From NCBI GenBank assembly GCA_016794565.1, contig JAEUHQ010000064.1, positions 1-37,289 of the forward strand: a DNA stretch of 37,289 bases, read 5' to 3'. The notes under the pieces were generated by a model. The model was not told where the DNA came from and ran no database searches. It saw only the letters and a list, made by a program, of their open reading frames with translations. Source of the stretch: Planctomycetota bacterium. Its GTDB lineage: Bacteria > Planctomycetota > UBA1135 > UBA2386. This document shows, piece by piece, positions 31,550 to 37,289 of this stretch (its first letter is position 1; each line of letters starts with the position of its first letter). Made by a program: the position numbers and the translations under genes.

Positions 31550-33361
31550 GTGGAACCACTGAGTGCGTTTGCGTTCGTCTTCGCGGTGGGGGCGCTGGCG
31601 CAGTGGTTCGCGTGGCGCGTGCGGCTGCCGGCGATCGTTTTCCTGCTGGCGATCGGCTTCCTCGTCGGGCCGGTGCTGCACGTGTTCGACCCGGTCGGTG
31701 CGTTCGGCCCCGCGTTCCGGCCGATCATCTCGCTCGCGGTCGGTTTCATCCTCTTCGAGGGAGGGTTGACGCTGCGCTTCGACGAACTGCGCGGCAGCGG
31801 CAAGGTCGTGCGCAATCTGGTCACCGTCGGTGCGCTGGCGACCTGGGGCCTGTCCGTGCTCGCCGCGGTGCTCGTCGCGGGCGTGGACGCCCGCGTCGCG
31901 ACGCTCGTCGGTGCGATCCTCGTGCTGACGGGGCCGACGGTCGTGATCCCGCTCGTGAGGCACGTGCAGCCGCGTCCGCCGATCGGACCGATCCTGCGGT
32001 GGGAGGGCATCCTCATCGATCCGATCGGTGCACTGCTCGCGCTGCTCGTGCTCGAGGTGTCGACGGCGGACGCCGGCGCGGAACACGTGGTGATCGGCCT
32101 CCTGCTCACGATCGCCGTCGGCGGCGGCCTGGGACTGGCGGTCGGGCGTGCCGTGGCGTTCCTGTTCGAGCGGTATCTCGTGCCGGACATGCTGCACGTG
32201 CCGTTCACGTTCGGCGCCGTCGCCGCGGTGTTCGCGGGAGCGAACGCGCTGCAGGACGAAGCGGGTCTGCTCGCGGTCACCGTGATGGGGATCGTGCTCG
32301 GCAACCGTCGCGCGCTCGAGACCGCGCACATCGCGGAGTGGAAGGAGCACTTGTCGACGATCCTCGTGTCGGCGCTGTTCCTGTGCATCGCCGCGAAGCT
32401 CGACCTCGCGCAGATGACGCAGCTCGGCTGGCGCTCGGTGGCCTACGCAGCACTGCTGATCGTGGTCGTGCGACCGGTCGCGGTGTGGTTGTCCACGGCG
32501 GGGTCGGAACTGCCGTGGCGCGATCGTGCGTTCCTCATGGCGATGGCGCCGCGCGGGATCGTCGCTGCGGCGGTCAGCGCCGAGTTCTCGCTGGCCTACG
32601 AACGGACCGATGCGGGCGGCGCCGGCGCGATCGTGGCGCTCGTCTTCCCCGTCATCGTGATCTCGGTCGTGTTCTACGGGGTCGCGGCCGGGCCGATCGC
32701 GCGGCGGCTGCGGGTCGCCGAGCCGGATCCGCAGGGTGTCCTGATCGTCGGCGCGGAACTGCTCGCGCGCGAGATCGCGGTCGCGCTGCGCGAGCAAGGG
32801 GTGCAGGTCATGCTGGTCGACACGAACGCCGCGAACGCGGCGGCTGCGCGCACGCTCGGCCTCCGCACGTGGCACGGCAGCGTTCTCTCGTCGCGCTTCG
32901 TCGACGAGGCGGACATGGCCGGCATCGGCAACGTGCTCGCGATGACGCCGAGCGAAGAGGTGAACCGACTTGCCCTGCGTCAGTTCGCGGCGGTGTTCGG
33001 GCGTGCGCGCCTGTACCGCCTGGTCGGGCAGCCGAACTCACGCGAGGAGCGCAGCGGGCGCATGCCGGGTCGTGTCCTGTTCCGCGAAGGCGTCACCATC
33101 GAAGCGCTGCGCGAGCGCCTGGCGGACGGTGCGCGCATCCGGTCGCCTAAGATCACCGAGCAGTTCGGTCCCGAGGCCTACGCGGCCAAGTACGGCGACG
33201 CGGCGCTGCCGATGTTCGTCGTCGGGCCGGAGGCGCGGCTGCAGGTGGTGACCGCGGACCAGCCGCCCCCGCTGCGGGTCGGCTGCACCATTCTGACGCT
33301 GGCGCTGCCGGAGCCTGCGGCGGCGCCGGTCCCGCCCGCGGGGGCGGTCACTCCTTCCTGA
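31550..33361 (+). CDS. cation/proton antiporter with C-terminal RCK (TrkA-N) domain
   Basis: A 603-aa monovalent cation:H+ antiporter. Residues ~1-390 form about 12-13 TM helices of the CPA (Na+/H+ exchanger) fold: LSAFAFVFAVGALAQWF, FILFEGGLTLRFDEL, LVLTGPTVVIPLVRHVQP and the GILIDPIGALLALLVLE segment, where an Asp-containing motif replaces the usual ND pair as in related antiporters. From about Asp393 a Rossmann TrkA-N domain (GVLIVGAELLAREIAVAL, MLVDTNAANAAAA) suggests gating by nucleotide binding. The start is GTG at 31550, preceded by GGAGG at 31538-31542 with 7-nt spacing. The C-terminus overlaps the convergent M28 gene by 14 bp. Confidence 0.92.
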   Translation: MEPLSAFAFVFAVGALAQWFAWRVRLPAIVFLLAIGFLVGPVLHVFDPVGAFGPAFRPIISLAVGFILFEGGLTLRFDELRGSGKVVRNLVTVGALATWGLSVLAAVLVAGVDARVATLVGAILVLTGPTVVIPLVRHVQPRPPIGPILRWEGILIDPIGALLALLVLEVSTADAGAEHVVIGLLLTIAVGGGLGLAVGRAVAFLFERYLVPDMLHVPFTFGAVAAVFAGANALQDEAGLLAVTVMGIVLGNRRALETAHIAEWKEHLSTILVSALFLCIAAKLDLAQMTQLGWRSVAYAALLIVVVRPVAVWLSTAGSELPWRDRAFLMAMAPRGIVAAAVSAEFSLAYERTDAGGAGAIVALVFPVIVISVVFYGVAAGPIARRLRVAEPDPQGVLIVGAELLAREIAVALREQGVQVMLVDTNAANAAAARTLGLRTWHGSVLSSRFVDEADMAGIGNVLAMTPSEEVNRLALRQFAAVFGRARLYRLVGQPNSREERSGRMPGRVLFREGVTIEALRERLADGARIRSPKITEQFGPEAYAAKYGDAALPMFVVGPEARLQVVTADQPPPLRVGCTILTLALPEPAAAPVPPAGAVTPS

Positions 33362-34379
33362 GCACGTACGCGCGTTCGACCTCGGGCAGCATCGTCAGCA
33401 CCACGTCGGCGACGGCGTGCAGGCTCTTTCCCGACATGTTGTCGATGGTGTCCGTGGCCTTGTGCCAGTGCGGGTTGCCGACCAGGTCGATCAGGTCGAC
33501 GGCGGGGATGCCGCGGTCGAGGAACGGCACGTGGTCGTCGCTGGCGGCCTCCGCGGTGCGGAAGAACAGTTCGCGGTGGCCGCACGCCACCGCCGCTGAC
33601 CACAGGATCGTGCGCAGGCGCGACGTCGAGTACAGCTCTTCCTGGATGTGCAGGTCGGTGCGGCCGACCATGTCGAGCAGGATCAGCGCCTCGATGCGTG
33701 CTTCTTCGCCGAGGAGCAGCTTCTCGCGGTGCTGCGTCGCGAAGCGCTTGCTGCCGAACAATGCGCGCGCGGCGTCGTTCCAGGCCCAGTCGAGACTCTC
33801 TTCGCCGTCGAAGAAGACGAGGTCGATCGTCGCGTCGCGTTCCGTCGCGCGCAGCACGGGTGCCAGCTCGAGCAGGAGCGCGACCGCGCTGCCGCCGTCG
33901 TTGGCACCGACGAAGTGGAAGTTGTGCGCCGGGTCGGGGTGGCCCTGCATGCACTTCGTGTCGTGGTGGCACGCGAGCACGATGCGCTCCTTCCTGCGCC
34001 CCGGGATCGACGTCCACACGTTCGTGAACGTGATCCGCTCCTTGCGATCGGTCCACGTGTCGCGCTGCACGGTGAGCCCGAGCGCCTGCAATGTGTTCGC
34101 GATGTACTCGAGCTGGCGGGTCCAGCCGGGTGTGCCTGGATGGCGTTGCCCGAACTCCGTCAACGTGCGCACGTGTTCGAGTGCGCGGTCGCCGAGCCCT
34201 TCGGGTGCGCGGACCGGAGTCAGCGGGAGCACCGCGCGCTGGTCGATCGGCCGACCGGCCTCGTGCTGGTTCGTGGCGCCGGCGCCGGGCGGAGTCGCGG
34301 CCTGTCGCGTGGCGATCGCCGCGCCGATGCACGCCGCGAGGCCGGCGGCGAGGAAGCCGAGCATCGACGACGTGCGCAT
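33348..34379 (-). CDS. secreted M28-family enzyme, glutaminyl-peptide cyclotransferase-like (copy 2)
   Basis: A 343-aa exported metalloenzyme. The N-terminus contains LAAC at 14-17, a possible lipobox, though cleavage by signal peptidase I later is also possible. The fold and motifs match the glutaminyl cyclase branch of family M28: HHD at 138-140, GANDGG with Asp161, FFDGEES with Glu193/Glu194, LLDMVG with Asp236, SDDHVPFL around 280-287 and NPHWHKATD with His306, positions that align with the human QC catalytic and zinc-ligand residues. It would cyclise N-terminal Gln of exported proteins, or act as an aminopeptidase. A GGAGGAAC Shine-Dalgarno supports the start, and it is 14 bp downstream of a paralogue. 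Confidence 0.82.
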   Translation of the reverse strand: MRTSSMLGFLAAGLAACIGAAIATRQAATPPGAGATNQHEAGRPIDQRAVLPLTPVRAPEGLGDRALEHVRTLTEFGQRHPGTPGWTRQLEYIANTLQALGLTVQRDTWTDRKERITFTNVWTSIPGRRKERIVLACHHDTKCMQGHPDPAHNFHFVGANDGGSAVALLLELAPVLRATERDATIDLVFFDGEESLDWAWNDAARALFGSKRFATQHREKLLLGEEARIEALILLDMVGRTDLHIQEELYSTSRLRTILWSAAVACGHRELFFRTAEAASDDHVPFLDRGIPAVDLIDLVGNPHWHKATDTIDNMSGKSLHAVADVVLTMLPEVERAYVLRKE

Positions 34380-34393
34380 GAACGTTCCTCCGG

Positions 34394-35440
34394 TCACTTT
34401 CGCGCGAGGCAGTAGGCTTCGAGGTCCGAGAATGCGGCCATCACGAGGTTGCCCGCGAAGGCGAGTGCGTTCGGGTCGACCTGGTCCATGTCGTCGTCGG
34501 CGGTGTGCCACCACTGCGTGTAACGCGGGTCGATCTCGGGCGGCTGGCCCGCGGGCAGTTCCTGCAGGTGCGGCGGGATGCGGCGGAAGAAGTCGATCAG
34601 GAGCACGGACGGCACGCCGTAGCCGCGGAAGGTCATGTGGTCGTCCGTCGTGCCCCAGTTGACCTTCTTCTGCTGGTAGTAGGCGCGCTCCTGCTGCGTC
34701 GGGAACTCGTACATCCGCTTGCTCTCGCCGATCGTGCCGCCGGCGCGCTCGAAGATCGCCTGCAGCTTGCCGTCCGAGTTGCCGTCGAAGTCGATCTTGT
34801 GGTTCTTGCTGCCGATCAGGTCGAGCAGCACGAACGCCTTCACGCGCGCCAGCGTCTTCGTGTCGGCGAGCATCTTGCAGAACGCCTTGCTGCCGAGCAG
34901 CGCGCGGTCGTTGTTCCACCGCCAGTCGAGCGACTCCTCGGCGTCGATCCAGTAGAGCCACACGTTGACCTTCGGCTTCTGCGGCGCCTGTTTCAGGACG
35001 CGCGCGAGTTCGATCAGCACCCCCGGGGCGCCGCCCCCGTCGATCGCGCCGACGAACGGGAAGTTGTGGGCGGCGTCCGTGTGCCCTTCCGCGAGCTTGG
35101 TGTCGTAGTGGCCGCCGATCATCAGGATCGGTCCGTTTTGCGGATCCTCGCCGTCGATCTGCACGTACAGGTTGCGGATGAGCTTCTTCTCCTTGTCGTG
35201 CATCAGTTCGTGCCGCTCGACCTTGAGTCCGAGCTTGCCGACCTCGGCGACGATGTAGTCCGCGGTCTTCCCGAGAGCGTCGGAGCCGTAGGGGCGCGGG
35301 CCGAAGCCGACCATCCTCTGCACGTGCGCGTAGGCGGCGCTGCCGTCGATCGGGCCCTTGGGCCCGCCACATGCCGTGACGGCGACGAAGCAGAGGAACA
35401 ACGAGGCGCTGGTGGTGTGCGCGGGCCGGGCCGAGGTCAT
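34394..35440 (-). CDS. M28-family lipoprotein, glutaminyl-peptide cyclotransferase-like (copy 1)
   Basis: A 348-aa protein with lipobox V-T-A-Cys24 (hydrophobic core [11 protein letters not shown]), so probably an outer- or inner-membrane-anchored lipoprotein. The zinc and catalytic set of the QC-like M28 branch is present: HYDTK at 111-115, GAIDGG with Asp134, WIDAEES with Glu168/Glu169, LLDLIG with Asp207, TDDHMTF with Asp266/Asp267 and QWWHTADD with His312. It shares these blocks with copy 2 but only moderate overall identity. The ATG at 35440 is preferred; longer upstream starts lack a signal peptide. A TAACGT hexamer lies 8 nt upstream. Confidence 0.87.
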   Translation of the reverse strand: MTSARPAHTTSASLFLCFVAVTACGGPKGPIDGSAAYAHVQRMVGFGPRPYGSDALGKTADYIVAEVGKLGLKVERHELMHDKEKKLIRNLYVQIDGEDPQNGPILMIGGHYDTKLAEGHTDAAHNFPFVGAIDGGGAPGVLIELARVLKQAPQKPKVNVWLYWIDAEESLDWRWNNDRALLGSKAFCKMLADTKTLARVKAFVLLDLIGSKNHKIDFDGNSDGKLQAIFERAGGTIGESKRMYEFPTQQERAYYQQKKVNWGTTDDHMTFRGYGVPSVLLIDFFRRIPPHLQELPAGQPPEIDPRYTQWWHTADDDMDQVDPNALAFAGNLVMAAFSDLEAYCLARK

Positions 35441-35448
35441 GGCGCTGC

Positions 35449-35454
35449 ACGTTA
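35449..35454 (-). promoter_or_regulatory. -10-like TAACGT before the M28 lipoprotein
   Basis: On the minus strand TAACGT ends 8 nt before the ATG at 35440, with no Shine-Dalgarno, so the tandem M28 unit may have a leaderless first gene. Confidence 0.35.
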
Positions 35455-35591
35455 GCGAGCCTCGCGAACGCGCGGCAGCGCTTTTCGCCCCGTCAAAAGC
35501 CTCATGCCCTCCACGGATTGCGTCGATACGATGGGCAGATCCGAACCGCCGCGGCGGCCCCCCGTCGCGCCAGGTACGCGAGGCGCACGCA

Positions 35592-37289
<1,698 letters not shown>

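Overview
The window is about 37.3 kb of GC-rich bacterial chromosome with almost no non-coding space. It has no rRNA, tRNA, CRISPR array or intact mobile element. Signal peptides, lipoproteins, an O-antigen-ligase-like protein and a Na+-coupled symporter indicate a Gram-negative-type envelope. Two secreted proteins share a C-terminal module that I associate with a planctomycete lineage. The most likely source is therefore a member of the Planctomycetota; this is inferred from protein style, not from a marker gene.

Layout: (1) 1-1011, the 3' part of an SGNH hydrolase gene. (2) 1061-9931, a glycogen/alpha-glucan locus: glgC on the minus strand, diverging from debranching enzyme (GH133), a GH57 amylase and a 1409-residue fusion of a GT3 glycogen synthase with a GT35 alpha-glucan phosphorylase. 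(3) 9932-12292, an AAA/DUF4143 ATPase behind a palindromic operator-like element, a 5' remnant of an insertion sequence, and a DUF72 protein. (4) 12344-15989, a secreted propeller-like protein and a GT-C-type membrane glycosyltransferase. (5) 16049-21976, a muropeptide/amino-sugar recycling locus: an SSS symporter diverging from murQ, nagB and a lipoprotein fusing a GH3 (NagZ) domain to a serine-hydrolase (AmiE/AmpC-like) domain. (6) 21991-24048, two convergent secreted SGNH/GDSL proteins. (7) 24086-28155 on the minus strand, the housekeeping run ribH-nusB-ftsY followed by an O-antigen-ligase/TPR protein. (8) 28236-31385, a small 4-TM protein, then an alpha/beta hydrolase, an ECF sigma factor and a membrane anti-sigma-like protein on the minus strand. 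(9) 31550-35440, a cation/proton antiporter with a C-terminal RCK domain and two tandem glutaminyl-cyclase-like M28 enzymes. (10) 35592 to the end, the 5' part of a prkA-type serine protein kinase gene.

Two loci form clear pathways. In the glucan locus, GlgC would make the activated glucose donor, the GT3 half would extend glucan, the GT35 half would degrade it to glucose-1-phosphate, and GH133 and GH57 would trim it. In the recycling locus, the GH3-serine hydrolase lipoprotein would release GlcNAc, MurNAc and peptide outside the inner membrane. The symporter would import a sugar, MurQ would convert MurNAc-6-phosphate to GlcNAc-6-phosphate, and NagB would feed glucosamine-6-phosphate into glycolysis. 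The sugar kinase and NagA deacetylase that this route needs are not in the window.

Gene starts fall into styles. Several genes that head transcription units have a TANNNT hexamer 6-14 nt before the start codon and no Shine-Dalgarno, suggesting leaderless or very short-leader mRNAs. Several others, most of them internal to operons, have good GGAGG-like sites or 4-bp stop/start overlaps.
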